A stretch of 64,000 nt of DNA from DATLLJ01 sp965229885 (lineage in GTDB: Bacteria > Acidobacteriota > Vicinamibacteria > Vicinamibacterales > CAVVIG01). A model generated the notes under the pieces. That model did not search any database. It saw only the letters and a program-made list of their open reading frames with translations, and was not told where the DNA came from. This document shows, piece after piece, positions 37,585 through 46,496 of this stretch. The stretch is from the NCBI GenBank assembly GCA_965229885.1, contig CBDDJX010000003.1, positions 806,001 to 870,000 on the forward strand, written 5' to 3'. The number at the start of each line of letters is the position of its first letter. Position 1 is the stretch's first letter. Position numbers and translations under genes: made by a program.

Positions 37585-37746
37585 TTACTTTCCGGGCGGC
37601 GTGTATGTGGCCGACTTCTTCGTCGCCTGGTCGATCTCTTCCGGTGTCAGTAACACGGTCACCCGACCCGCAACCGCGCCACTTGCGCTGATGGCGAGTG
37701 ACGCCGCCGCGGCGGACGCGCTATCAGGAAAGTCAAGAATGGCCAC
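37585..37746 (-). pseudogene. Truncated GYD-domain protein (C-terminal half only)
   Basis: A 53-residue frame from GTG 37746 reads AILDFPDSASAAAASLAISA and ends with LLTPEEIDQATKK. This matches the second half of GYD-domain proteins (normally about 95 residues; the missing half carries the GYD-like motif before VVAILDFPD). The upstream part is replaced by the small membrane protein gene 9 bp away. It is probably a remnant, though a start at GTG still allows a short peptide. Confidence 0.55.
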
Positions 37747-37755
37747 GACGTCCTT

Positions 37756-37974
37756 CTACCACACCAGCCGAACCGTAGACCACAAACCGATTCCAATCAG
37801 CAGCCCGATCGCGACGAGCGCCACGAGCGAGGTCGCGACGTATGGATAGACGGTCAACGCCAGGCCGGCGACGAGGTGCGGCCAGCGACCCTGTTTCTTC
37901 CCATACACAATGAGCACGAAGCCGATCCCGCTCGGGATGAGCGACAGCAGCAGCCACGCCGGATCCAGGTTCAT
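37756..37974 (-). CDS. Small two-helix membrane protein
   Basis: 72 residues from ATG 37974. It has two hydrophobic segments around a basic loop: LLLSLIPSGIGFVLIVYGKK, then VAGLALTVYPYVATSLVALV. Short proteins of this pattern (a PSGIGFVL motif followed by YGKKQ and a TVYPY motif) are found widely and are of unknown function. It is divergent from fdhD with 49 bp between the starts. Confidence 0.75.
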   Translation of the reverse strand: MNLDPAWLLLSLIPSGIGFVLIVYGKKQGRWPHLVAGLALTVYPYVATSLVALVAIGLLIGIGLWSTVRLVW

Positions 37975-38023
37975 CGAAGCCCAGCTTGACTTATACCCGA
38001 GGGGTTGGTCAAAGTCTCCCGAC

Positions 38024-38848
38024 GTGGAGGATCCATCGCTCCGATCCGTCGAAGTCACCCGTGTGCGCGGGGTCGAGCAGCACCGCGCGATGGATTGCGT
38101 GGCGGCGGAAGAGCCCCTCGAAGTCAGGCTGCATGGGCGGTCGTTCGCCGTCATCATGCGTACGCCGGGTGCGGATCGCGAACTGGCCGCCGGCTTTCTG
38201 TTTGCCGAACGCGTGCTGACCGGCGCCGACGATCTCGGCACGATTGAGTACTGCACCGATCCGGCGGCAAAGCATCCTGAAAATATCGTCGACGTGACGC
38301 TCGTCGATGGCTCGCTGGCGAAGATCGAGCGCCTGCTGGCAGAGCGGCGGCAGGTGATGACGAACTCGTCGTGCGGCCTGTGCGGGCGGTTGACGATCGA
38401 GTCGTTGCGCGCCGAAGGCCAGCCGCTCGACGCGTCGTGGTCGCTGAGCCGATCCGTCCTGTCGAGTTTTCCCGACCGGCTGCGGGCGTCGCAACGGACA
38501 TTCGACGCGACCGGCGGGCTGCATGCGGCCGGCCTGTTCACCGCCGACGGCACCCTCGACGAGCTCGCCGAAGACGTGGGCCGTCACAATGCCGTCGATA
38601 AAGTGATTGGCCGGATGCTGATACGCGAGGCGCTGCCGCTTTCCGACCGCGTGTTGTTCGTCAGCGGCCGGACGTCGTTCGAGCTCGTTCAAAAGGCGTT
38701 TCTCGCCGGCATCCCCGTGCTGGTCTCGGTGTCCGCGCCGTCGACGCTTGCCATCGATCTCGCCGTCGAAACCGGCATGACGCTCGTGGGGTTCGTTCGA
38801 GGCGACCGCTTCAACGTGTATGCCCACCCCGGGCGGCTGGAGATGTGA
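38024..38848 (+). CDS. fdhD: Formate dehydrogenase accessory sulfurtransferase FdhD
   Basis: 274 residues from GTG 38024, the start giving the usual length; a longer frame extends upstream. The key cysteines are in SSCGLCGR (NSSCGLCG) and the later region LAEDVGRHNAVDKVIG and SGRTSFELVQKAF is diagnostic. FdhD passes sulfur from a cysteine desulfurase to the molybdenum cofactor of formate dehydrogenase, which is needed for activity. It is convergent with the fdh operon, ending 11 bp from the end of fdhC, which places it beside its client. Confidence 0.95.
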   Translation: MEDPSLRSVEVTRVRGVEQHRAMDCVAAEEPLEVRLHGRSFAVIMRTPGADRELAAGFLFAERVLTGADDLGTIEYCTDPAAKHPENIVDVTLVDGSLAKIERLLAERRQVMTNSSCGLCGRLTIESLRAEGQPLDASWSLSRSVLSSFPDRLRASQRTFDATGGLHAAGLFTADGTLDELAEDVGRHNAVDKVIGRMLIREALPLSDRVLFVSGRTSFELVQKAFLAGIPVLVSVSAPSTLAIDLAVETGMTLVGFVRGDRFNVYAHPGRLEM

Positions 38849-38859
38849 ACATCGTGTAG

Positions 38860-39528
38860 TCAGCGCGCGTTCTTCGAACGCTCGTAATCCGCTCGCGGGT
38901 CGCGGCCGGTCACGGCTCGATACCAGGCGGGATGATGGGTCCACGCCCACCGTTTCTCGACGGTGCCGCGTGTCATCGCCTGGAACGTGCCCGGCTGCGC
39001 TGCCGTCCCTTCGTAGATGTGGACGATGAAGCCGCCCAGCATGAGGAGCGCGGCGACGTCATGAAGGACGTAACCCACCGCCACCGTCAAGCGTCCGAAC
39101 GTTCTGGGAAACCACATCGGGATACCGGTCATGAGGAACAGCACCGCGCTCGCGACAATCGTCCAGAAGTAAATCTTCTGGCCCGCGTTGAAGAACCCGA
39201 CGTGCTCGGGCTCGAGCGGCTCCGCGTTCGTGATGTACGCCTTCAGATGCGTGAGCCATTGGCGATCGTCGCTCGTCCACGCCATCGGCGCCGACCAGTT
39301 CAGCATCTGGAGCGCGAAGGCCGCGACGAATCCCAGACTGAACCACGGATGGAGGAGACGCGTCGTCGGGCCTCCGCCGAACAGCGGCGTCAGCGCGTGA
39401 AAGAGCCACGGCGTGTACAGCGCGAACCCCGAGAGCAGCGCCAGCACGAAGAATATGGCGGAGCTCCAGTGCACGATGCGCGAGTACGCTGGATGGCGCA
39501 GTAACTCGTTCTCACGCACCGAAATCAT
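38860..39528 (-). CDS. Formate dehydrogenase cytochrome b556 (gamma) subunit
   Basis: 222 residues from ATG 39528, overlapping the fdhB stop in ATGA. Four transmembrane helices with the conserved His residues for two b haems are evident: RIVHWSSAIFFVLALLSGFA, LLHPWFSLGFVAAFALQML, and HDVAALLMLGGFIVHIYEG. Cytochrome b556 anchors the enzyme and passes electrons from formate to the quinone pool. It is the last gene of the operon (FdnI/FdoI-like). Confidence 0.93.
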   Translation of the reverse strand: MISVRENELLRHPAYSRIVHWSSAIFFVLALLSGFALYTPWLFHALTPLFGGGPTTRLLHPWFSLGFVAAFALQMLNWSAPMAWTSDDRQWLTHLKAYITNAEPLEPEHVGFFNAGQKIYFWTIVASAVLFLMTGIPMWFPRTFGRLTVAVGYVLHDVAALLMLGGFIVHIYEGTAAQPGTFQAMTRGTVEKRWAWTHHPAWYRAVTGRDPRADYERSKNAR

Positions 39529-40412
39529 GGTACGCCGCCGCCGGGCGCAGGCGGCTGGGGATCCTTGGGCCCTTCTATGACGTAATGAAAGAACGCCACC
39601 GGCGCGACCAGGAGCGTCAGCAGCAGACCGATCGGTTTCGCAAATCGCTTCCACGCGGTGTACGCCACGGGAATCTGCGGATTGGATGGAAGCCCGCCGT
39701 ACAACTCAGGCTTCGTGATGTCGTGCAGTACGTAGATCACGTGCGTGCCGCCCACCGACGGCGGGTCGTACACGCCGGCATTCGGGAACCCGGAATGCTC
39801 GCGAAGCTGCCGCGCGCGCGTCTCCGCCAGCGCCCGCATGTCCGTCTTCGTCCCGAACTTCAGGCAGCCGGTCGGACACGACTTGATGCACGCCGGCTCG
39901 AGCCCTTGCCCGACGCGATCCGAGCAGAGCGTGCACTTGTAGACTTTCTTCGTCGACGAGTTGAACTTCGGAATGTCGAAGGGACAACCCGACACGCAGT
40001 ACTGACAACCGATGCAGTTCTCCTGCTGGAAGTCGACGATCCCGTTGGTGTACTGGACGATGGCGCCGTCGGCGGGGCAGGCACGCAGGCACCCGGGGTC
40101 CTCGCAGTGCATGCACTGGTCTTTGCGCATGAGCCACGCGAACGTGCCGTCCTCGCGCGTATGTTCGTTGAACTTGATCAGGTTCCAGTAGCTCCACGTC
40201 GTCGACGGCATGGTCTGATACGTGTTGTCGAACGTGGTCTGCTCGAACGGCAGGTCGTTCCACTCGACGCACGCGACCTCGCACGCCTTGCAGCCGATGC
40301 AGGTGGTCACGTCGATGTACTTGCAGACCTCCTCCTCGCGCTGCACGCCGGCCCCGGGCGTGGTGCCCATATGGCCAGAGCTCAACCTGATTTGCAATGT
40401 ACCGGTCGGCAT
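39525..40412 (-). CDS. Formate dehydrogenase iron-sulfur (beta) subunit
   Basis: 295 residues; ATG 40412 overlaps the fdhA stop (TAATG). Cysteine groups for four 4Fe-4S clusters are seen: CIGCKACEVAC (38-48), CMHCEDPGCLRACP, CIGCQYCVSGCPF and CTLCSDRVGQGLEPACIKSC. A C-terminal membrane helix (IGLLLTLLVAPVAFFHYVIE) anchors it, as in FdnH. It shuttles electrons from the molybdenum subunit to the cytochrome. Confidence 0.95.
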   Translation of the reverse strand: MPTGTLQIRLSSGHMGTTPGAGVQREEEVCKYIDVTTCIGCKACEVACVEWNDLPFEQTTFDNTYQTMPSTTWSYWNLIKFNEHTREDGTFAWLMRKDQCMHCEDPGCLRACPADGAIVQYTNGIVDFQQENCIGCQYCVSGCPFDIPKFNSSTKKVYKCTLCSDRVGQGLEPACIKSCPTGCLKFGTKTDMRALAETRARQLREHSGFPNAGVYDPPSVGGTHVIYVLHDITKPELYGGLPSNPQIPVAYTAWKRFAKPIGLLLTLLVAPVAFFHYVIEGPKDPQPPAPGGGVP

Positions 40413-43400
40413 TACACCTTCTCGAGCTTCACCATGAACCCCTTGAACTCCGGCGTGTACGCGTTCGGGTCCACCGCTGTCGGTGACAGCATGTTCACCG
40501 GGTTGCGTTCGGTTCGCCCCGCGTCCTCCGCGATGCCGCGATAGCCCCAGTGAATCGGGATGCCGATCTGGTACGTCTTCTTTCCGTCGATGATCATCGG
40601 CCTGATGCGCCGCGTGACCATCGCTTTCGCGATGTACGACCCGCGCACGCTCGAGACCTTGACGCGCTCGCCGCCGGTCAGTCCCAGCGTGTCGGCGAGC
40701 TCTGTGGGAATCTCGACGAACGGCTCCGGCATGAGCTGCACGTTCATCGGGTTGTTCTTCGTCCAGTAGTGATAGTGCTCCGTCAGCCGGTACGTCGTGC
40801 AGACGATGTCGTAGCCGTCGCCCGGCGTGGCGTACTTATCCAAGGGCGTCGTGAACTTCTTGACGACCGGATTGTTCGACTGCCGCGGATGAAGCGGGTT
40901 CGCGACCGGGCTCTCGATCGGCTCGTAGTGCTCCGGGAACGGGCCGTCGGCGAACGCCGCCAGCGGTCCGAAGAGTCGGCCGACGCCTTCAGGGTTCATG
41001 ATGAACGGACCCATGTGGTCGGAGGGTTTCGAGTCGGCCTTGAAATCCGGCACGTCGTTGCCGACCCAGCGGGCCGCGGACGCATTCCACCAGACTTGTC
41101 GCCTCGACTCGTCCCACGGCTGTCCGTTCCCATCGCACGACGCGCGGTTGTACAGGATGCGACGGTTCGCCGGCCACGACCACGCCCAGTTCGGATAGAT
41201 GCCGAGGCCCGACGGATCCTCCGTCCCGCGGCGCGCCATCTGGTTGCCGGCTTCGGTCCACGAGCCACTGTACAGCCAGTTGCCGCACAGCGTGCTGCCA
41301 TCGTCTCTCAGGAACTCGAACCCTGGCAGCTGCTGGCCGGCCCGGACCGTCTGCGCGGTCGCCGCATCGGTGACATCGGCCACAGCCTGACCGTTGACCT
41401 CGCGCGCCACTTCTGAGAGCGACGGATGCTCGGGTTGCGTGTAGGGCCATCGCAGGTTGAGGATCGGATCGGGACACTTCCCGCCGTTCTTTCGGTAAAG
41501 GTCGCGGACCTTCAGAAAAATCTGCGCGAGGATGTCCTGATCGAGCCGCGTGTCGCCGGGCAGCGGCAGCGCCGCGTATTTCCACTGCAGCCAGCGCGCC
41601 GAGTTCGTGAAGCTGCCGTCTTTTTCCGAAAATCCGGCGCATGGCAGTCGGTACACCGTCGTGTTGATCTGTTGTTGCTGTTCTGGCGTGGTGCCGGGCG
41701 CGTTCCAGAACTCGCTCGTCTCCTCGGCATAGATCTCGCCGACCACGAGCCAGTCGGCCTTCTTCAACGCGTCGATGTTTTTCTGTGAGTTCGGCCCGAT
41801 TTGGACGCCGTTCATGCCGACGGCGAAAATCCCCTTAACCTTGCCGTTGTACATGTCGTCCCACAGCTCGACCCACGAATACTTTCGATCGATCTTGGGA
41901 AGGTGATGGAAGGCCCAGTCGTTGTCTTTCGTCGCCGCGTCGCCGTACATGGCCTTGAGGAGCGACACGGCAAACTTCGGCGTGTTCGACCAGTAGTTGA
42001 ACGACTCCCAGCCGTCAGGCTTGGAGGAGGTCGGCGTCGTGCGTTTGAGGTACGTTGCGAAATCGACATCGTCGGGCGACGGCATCTTCAGATACCCCGG
42101 CAGGCTGTCGAAGATACCGGCCATGTCGGTCGCGCCCTGGATGTTTGAGTGGCCGCGCAGCGCGTTGACGCCGCCGCCGGCCCGGCCGACGTTGCCGAGC
42201 AGGAGCTGCAGCATCGCCGCCGCCCGGATGATCTGGGTGCCGAAGGTGTGCTGCGTCCAGCCGACGGCGTAGATGATCGTCGCCGCTTTCTTCATGTCGC
42301 CGTCTTTGCGGACCGACGTGAAGAGCTCGGCGGCCTTCAAGAACTGATCTTTCGGGATGCCGGTGATGCGCTCGACCATTTCCGGCGTGTAGCGCGAGTA
42401 GTGCCGCTTCAGGAGCTGGAAGACCGAACGTGGATGCTGCAGCGTTGGATCGAAGGACGCACTGGCCGGCAGCGACGGTGTTGCCGGCGTTCCTGAAGAA
42501 GTTCGGCCAGGACCGGGCCCTGCGTTCGAAGCCGCCTCGTAATTCCAGGTCGCCCTGTCATATGTCTGCGAGGCCGCGTCGAACCCGGAGAAGAGACCGT
42601 CGTCGGCCAGCTTGAAGCCGTCGTCCACAATGAACGCGGCGTTCGTGTAATTGAGGACGTAATCGCGGGCGATGCGGCCGTTCTCCAGCGCGTAGGAGAT
42701 CAGCCCGCCGAGAAAGGCGATGTCGCTACCGGCGCGGATCTGCAGGAACAGGTCGGCCACGGCCGCCGTCCGCGTGAACCGCGGGTCGACGACGATCAGC
42801 TTGGCGTTGCGCTGAAGCCTGGCTTCAATCGGCCACTTGAATCCAACTGGGTGGTTTTCGGCCGGGTTGCCGCCCATGATCAACATCACGTCGCTGTTCT
42901 TGATGTCGATCCACCCGTTGGTCATCGCGCCGCGTCCGAACGTTGGCCCCAAACTGGAGACCGTTGGCCCGTGTCAAACTCGGGCCTGATTTTCCAGGTA
43001 GACGACCCCTAGGCTGCGCATCGTCTTGACGGCGAGATAGTTGAATTCGTTGGTATCGGTGCAGCCGCCGGTCCACGCGATGCCTTCGCAGCGGTTGACG
43101 GTCCGCCCGCGCGCGTCGCGTTCGGTGAACGTGTCGTCGCGTGTCTTCTTCACCCAGTGGCCGATCTCGTCGATTGCCTGATCCCAGCCGATGTCTTCCC
43201 AATGATTGGAACCCGGACGGCGGACCTGCGGCTTGAGCAGCCGGCGCTCGTTCAGAATTTCGTGCTCGAGCGACGCGCCTTTCGGGCAGAGCGTACCGCG
43301 GTTGATCGGATGATCGGCGTCGCCTTCAACATGTACGACCTGCGGGACGGCGTTCTTCGCTCTGTCGCCAAGCGTGTGGATGATCACGCCGCAGCTCACG

Positions 43401-43552
43401 GAACAGTACGGGCAGGTGCTGCGGGTTTCGCTGGTGCGGGAGATCTTGAGGGTCTTCGCCTGGGCCTGGAGAGGCGCGACGTCGAACCCGAACGCCGACA
43501 GTGCGCCGCCGGCAATGGCGGTCTGGATGAATGCTCGTCGCGAGATCTCCAC
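40412..43552 (-). CDS. Formate dehydrogenase catalytic subunit, selenoprotein (Sec193)
   Basis: 1046 residues read through one in-frame TGA. GTG 43552 is preceded by AGGAGG with 4-nt spacing. A twin-arginine leader (SRRAFIQTAIAGG) directs export by Tat. The 4Fe-4S cluster is bound by C47, C50, C54 and C89. TGA at 42974-42976 is codon 193, in QARV-U-HGPTV, exactly where E. coli FdnG has selenocysteine, the molybdenum ligand. Homology continues downstream (PTFGRGAMTNGWIDIKNSD) to the C-terminal cofactor domain. A Pro/Ser-rich insert of about 27 residues (near FDPTLQHP) is absent in FdnG. The subunit oxidises formate to CO2 in the periplasm. Confidence 0.95.
42945..42962 (-). promoter_or_regulatory. 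SECIS hairpin of fdhA
   Basis: Eleven nt after the TGA, GGTC pairs with GGCC, a bulged T follows, then CC pairs with GG around the loop AGTTT. E. coli fdhF has the same layout: 11 nt, short stem, bulged U, 2-bp stem and a loop with G near its start. SelB binds such a hairpin to insert selenocysteine. Confidence 0.7.
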
Positions 43553-43564
43553 AAAGCCTCCTAC

Positions 43565-43608
43565 GGTCCGCCTGAAGGCGGACACCACCGGCAGGACCGA
43601 AGTCCCGT
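43565..43608. repeat. Palindromic interspersed repeat before fdhA
   Basis: GTCCGCCT and AGGCGGAC form a hairpin, followed by GGCAGGACCGAAGTCCCGTG, which resembles the GCAGGACTTCAGTCCTGC family found at 20.9 kb and inside smc. It lies just upstream of the fdhA Shine-Dalgarno. Confidence 0.55.
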
Positions 43609-43692
43609 GCCATAACGGTCGTTCGCGCAGGTCTTCGGACCCGCTGATGTCGACCGACTGCAGTATGCAACAGATGACGACCCAAGTGGAAG

Positions 43693-44988
43693 CTACAAAA
43701 GCTGCCCCGTCGGCGGTCCCATGGGCTTTCCGCGCTCGTAGATCCGCGCGCCTCTGAGGTAGGTTTGCAGAACGATGCCCCAGAGCCGTCGACCGGCATA
43801 TGCGCCCTCGGCCATGAATTCGAGCTCGGGATTCCAGATGGCCAGATCGGCGTCGAACCCGACCTCAATCGTTCCCTTGCGACCCAGCCCCGCGAGACGT
43901 GCCGGCGCTCGACACATCCAGTCGACGAGCTGGTTCAGGGAATAGCCTCGCGCTCTGGCTTCGGTCCATGTCGCAGCCAGGCTGAGTTCCAGCGATGAAA
44001 CACGGGGATGATTCGACGCCACCATCTGAATCAATCCACCCGCGAGCGACGCCCAGAGGTATTCGCGGTTCTCGCGCCCGCGAATCGGCGGAGCACACCT
44101 GAACGCGGTCGCCCCGTCCGGAATCTCTTCGGCGACGAACGTCAGGTAATGCGGGCACGTCTCGACCGTTACCGGCAGCCTCGCCGCGCGCGCGTGGTAG
44201 AGCGGCGTGAGCGCATCCGACGACGACAGATGGACGATATGCGTTCGGGTTCGATATTCGCGGCACAGACCGATTACGAGCGCGATCGCTTCGTTCTCGG
44301 CCTCCTTCGGACGGGTCGCAAGATACGTCGCGTACTTTCTCAGGTCAGGTGCCGCGCCTGACAGTCGCGAGAACCAGCCACGGCCGGCGCGAATGGCTGC
44401 GGTGGCCTGTTCGATCGGTCCCGGCAGTTCCGCGTGAACCAGCAGCGGGAGGCCGAGCTTCGAGATGGCCGGCATCGCCGTTCGCAGGTCCGCCTCGCCG
44501 ACGGCAGGAAATTCCCTGACCCCGGACGATGCCAGATAACAGGTGAAGCCGCGGACACCTGCCGCCGCGAGCGCAGCCAGCTCGCCGGCGTTTCCAGGAA
44601 CGACGCCGCCCCAGAAGCCGACATCTGCAAAACATCTTCCCTCCGCGGCGGCGCGTGTCGATGCGACCGCGGCGGCAGTCGTCATCGCAGGAATGTGGTA
44701 AAGCGGCATGTCGACGATCGTCGTGACACCGCCGGCCGCGGCCGTGCGTGTTGTGGTTTCGAATCCTCCCCCCTCGGCCCAGCCCGGTTGGTTCACATGG
44801 ACGTGCGTGTCGATCGCGCCCGGCATCAGCACCGCGCCTGCCGCGTCATCGATTGGACAGCCCTCCGGCACGTCGTCAAAGTCCATGACGCCGATGATCT
44901 TGCCGTGGCGAATGTGGAGGGCGGCGGGCCGGATCTCGGTGGCGAGTACGGTGCGGCGGCTGCGAACGACGACGTCTGGGAGAAACAC
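43693..44988 (-). CDS. Allantoinase/dihydroorotase-like amidohydrolase lacking key metal-site residues
   Basis: 431 residues from GTG 44988. The TIM-barrel amidohydrolase is closest in style to allantoinase: LMPGAIDTHVHVNQPGWAEG holds the first two His ligands, FWGGVVPGNAGEL, LLVHAELPGP and THIVHLSSSDAL hold two more His. But the normally carboxylated Lys (in GFKCF of allantoinases) is Thr here (RGFTCYLASSG), and the Asp of the SDHSP motif is Asn (VASNHP), after which a loop of about 18 residues is missing. Metal-dependent hydrolysis is therefore doubtful. The gene sits between fdhE (17 bp) and fdhA in the formate operon. It may be a decayed or repurposed protein. Confidence 0.8.
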   Translation of the reverse strand: MFLPDVVVRSRRTVLATEIRPAALHIRHGKIIGVMDFDDVPEGCPIDDAAGAVLMPGAIDTHVHVNQPGWAEGGGFETTTRTAAAGGVTTIVDMPLYHIPAMTTAAAVASTRAAAEGRCFADVGFWGGVVPGNAGELAALAAAGVRGFTCYLASSGVREFPAVGEADLRTAMPAISKLGLPLLVHAELPGPIEQATAAIRAGRGWFSRLSGAAPDLRKYATYLATRPKEAENEAIALVIGLCREYRTRTHIVHLSSSDALTPLYHARAARLPVTVETCPHYLTFVAEEIPDGATAFRCAPPIRGRENREYLWASLAGGLIQMVASNHPRVSSLELSLAATWTEARARGYSLNQLVDWMCRAPARLAGLGRKGTIEVGFDADLAIWNPELEFMAEGAYAGRRLWGIVLQTYLRGARIYERGKPMGPPTGQLL

Positions 44989-45005
44989 GGGAATTTGGTG
45001 CCGGA

Positions 45006-45788
45006 CTACAGTCCCAGAAGATTGAGCTCGACCTTTTCGTAACCGTGCTCGCGCGCCCAGAGGTCGAGCGGCGCGCCCGCGACCTCGTCGACGAGCGGAA
45101 CCGCGAGCCCCAGCTTCGTCAGGTCCACGGTCTTTAGATAATGTTTGCAGCTTTCGCATGTGTCGAGCCGCAGGTGATCGAAGGCCGGCGTGTGAAAATA
45201 CCCCGTCTTGCGTTCGTCGTCTTCCCCGCAGTACACGCACACGACGCGACGAAACGGCCAGACCGCCAGGCACGTGGCGCAGAGCAGCTGGCGGCTGCCG
45301 CCATCGGACTCGCTGGCCGCGACCAGAATCGACAGTTGCGGGCGGCCGCTGCAGAACGGACACCGATTGTCCGCGCGCGTCATCTGGCGATCGATCGGAT
45401 CGACCCCGGATTCCGCCAGCCACGATGCGTAGGGCTGAAGCGCGGCCTTTCCAAAGAAGTTGTGGTCCGAAGGCGTGTGCCAGTACGTAAGCAGCAGACG
45501 GTCTATTGCTCCACCGGCGCGGTCGTTCAGGAGCTCGGCTGCCTCCATCGCCAGTCGCTCTGGCCCTTTCTTCGCGATGGCGTGGAGCAGCGGCGGCACC
45601 TGCTCTCGAACGACGGGAAGGTCGCGTTCGAGCGAACCGGATGGCGCCCCGCCCTTCTTGAACGATTCAAACGACGCCTGCTGAAGGGCCAGCAGGTCTG
45701 CATAGGACGAGAGCAGCGCCGCCACTGGTCCGTCGCCCTGCGCAAGCTGCCGGGCACGCGCGACACGCTGGCTCCAGGATTCGTTCAC
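45006..45788 (-). CDS. fdhE: Formate dehydrogenase accessory protein FdhE
   Basis: 260 residues. The C-terminal rubredoxin-like iron-binding part has four CxxC pairs: NRCPFCSGRPQ, LLCATCLAVW, VCVYCGEDDE and DTCESCKHYL. FdhE is required to assemble active membrane-bound formate dehydrogenase. Its position in the operon with the structural genes supports the call. Confidence 0.92.
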   Translation of the reverse strand: MNESWSQRVARARQLAQGDGPVAALLSSYADLLALQQASFESFKKGGAPSGSLERDLPVVREQVPPLLHAIAKKGPERLAMEAAELLNDRAGGAIDRLLLTYWHTPSDHNFFGKAALQPYASWLAESGVDPIDRQMTRADNRCPFCSGRPQLSILVAASESDGGSRQLLCATCLAVWPFRRVVCVYCGEDDERKTGYFHTPAFDHLRLDTCESCKHYLKTVDLTKLGLAVPLVDEVAGAPLDLWAREHGYEKVELNLLGL

Positions 45789-45797
45789 GCGTCTGCC

Positions 45798-46496
45798 TCA
45801 CCGCACCAGGTCGACGGGCGGCGGCACAAATGCGCCGTCCGTCTTGTCGGACGACGGCATCGTGTCCCGCTCCCGGTGCACGCTGTCCCGGCCGTCGGCG
45901 CCGGTCGGAAGCTCTTTCGCCCTGGCGCGATCGCCGTGCAGGAAGCGATCGAGGATCGCGTAGCCGTACTCGGTGGCCGCGGACTCGGGGTGGAACTGCA
46001 CGCCAGTCACCGGATGCTCGCGGTGTTCGATCGCCATGATCTCGCCATCATCGTCGGCCGCCGCAACGACGCGCAACGATTCCGGCAGCGAATGGCGCGT
46101 GACCGCGAGCGAATGATAACGAGCGACCCGAAGTGGCGAGGGCAGTTCGGAGAACACGCTCGTCCCGTCATGCGACACGGGCGATGTTCGTCCGTGCCGC
46201 GGCCGCCCGGCGCGGACGACGTCACCGCCGTACACGGCGCCAATGCACTGGTGGCCGAGACACACGCCAAGAATCGGAATCGTCGGCCCGAGGCGGCGCA
46301 CCACGTCGTTCGAGATGCCGGCCTCCGCGGGTGAGCACGGTCCGGGCGAAATGATGATGTGGCTTGGCGCGAGCGCCTCGATCTCCCCGAGCGCGATCCC
46401 GTCGTTGCGGCGGACGATCGCGTCCTCGCCGAGTTCGCGCACGTACCGGGTGAGGGTATGGACGAACGAGTCGTAGTTATCGATGAGGAGAATCAT
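45798..46496 (-). CDS. pabA: Aminodeoxychorismate/anthranilate synthase component II (glutamine amidotransferase)
   Basis: 232 residues from ATG 46496. Class-I amidotransferase: ISPGPCSPAEAG, the nucleophile Cys in LGVCLGHQCIG and His/Glu in VQFHPESAATEYG. It supplies ammonia from glutamine to the synthase encoded just upstream (20-bp overlap). A charged C-terminal tail (DGRDSVHRERDTMPSS) is longer than usual. TrpG and PabA cannot be separated by this subunit alone; the partner points to PabA. Confidence 0.9.
   Translation of the reverse strand: MILLIDNYDSFVHTLTRYVRELGEDAIVRRNDGIALGEIEALAPSHIIISPGPCSPAEAGISNDVVRRLGPTIPILGVCLGHQCIGAVYGGDVVRAGRPRHGRTSPVSHDGTSVFSELPSPLRVARYHSLAVTRHSLPESLRVVAAADDDGEIMAIEHREHPVTGVQFHPESAATEYGYAILDRFLHGDRARAKELPTGADGRDSVHRERDTMPSSDKTDGAFVPPPVDLVR

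Noticed and set aside
42974..42976. fdhA as two separate genes or a pseudogene broken by TGA
   Set aside because: Frame and homology continue across the TGA, it is at the known Sec position, a SECIS hairpin follows and the sel genes are beside it.
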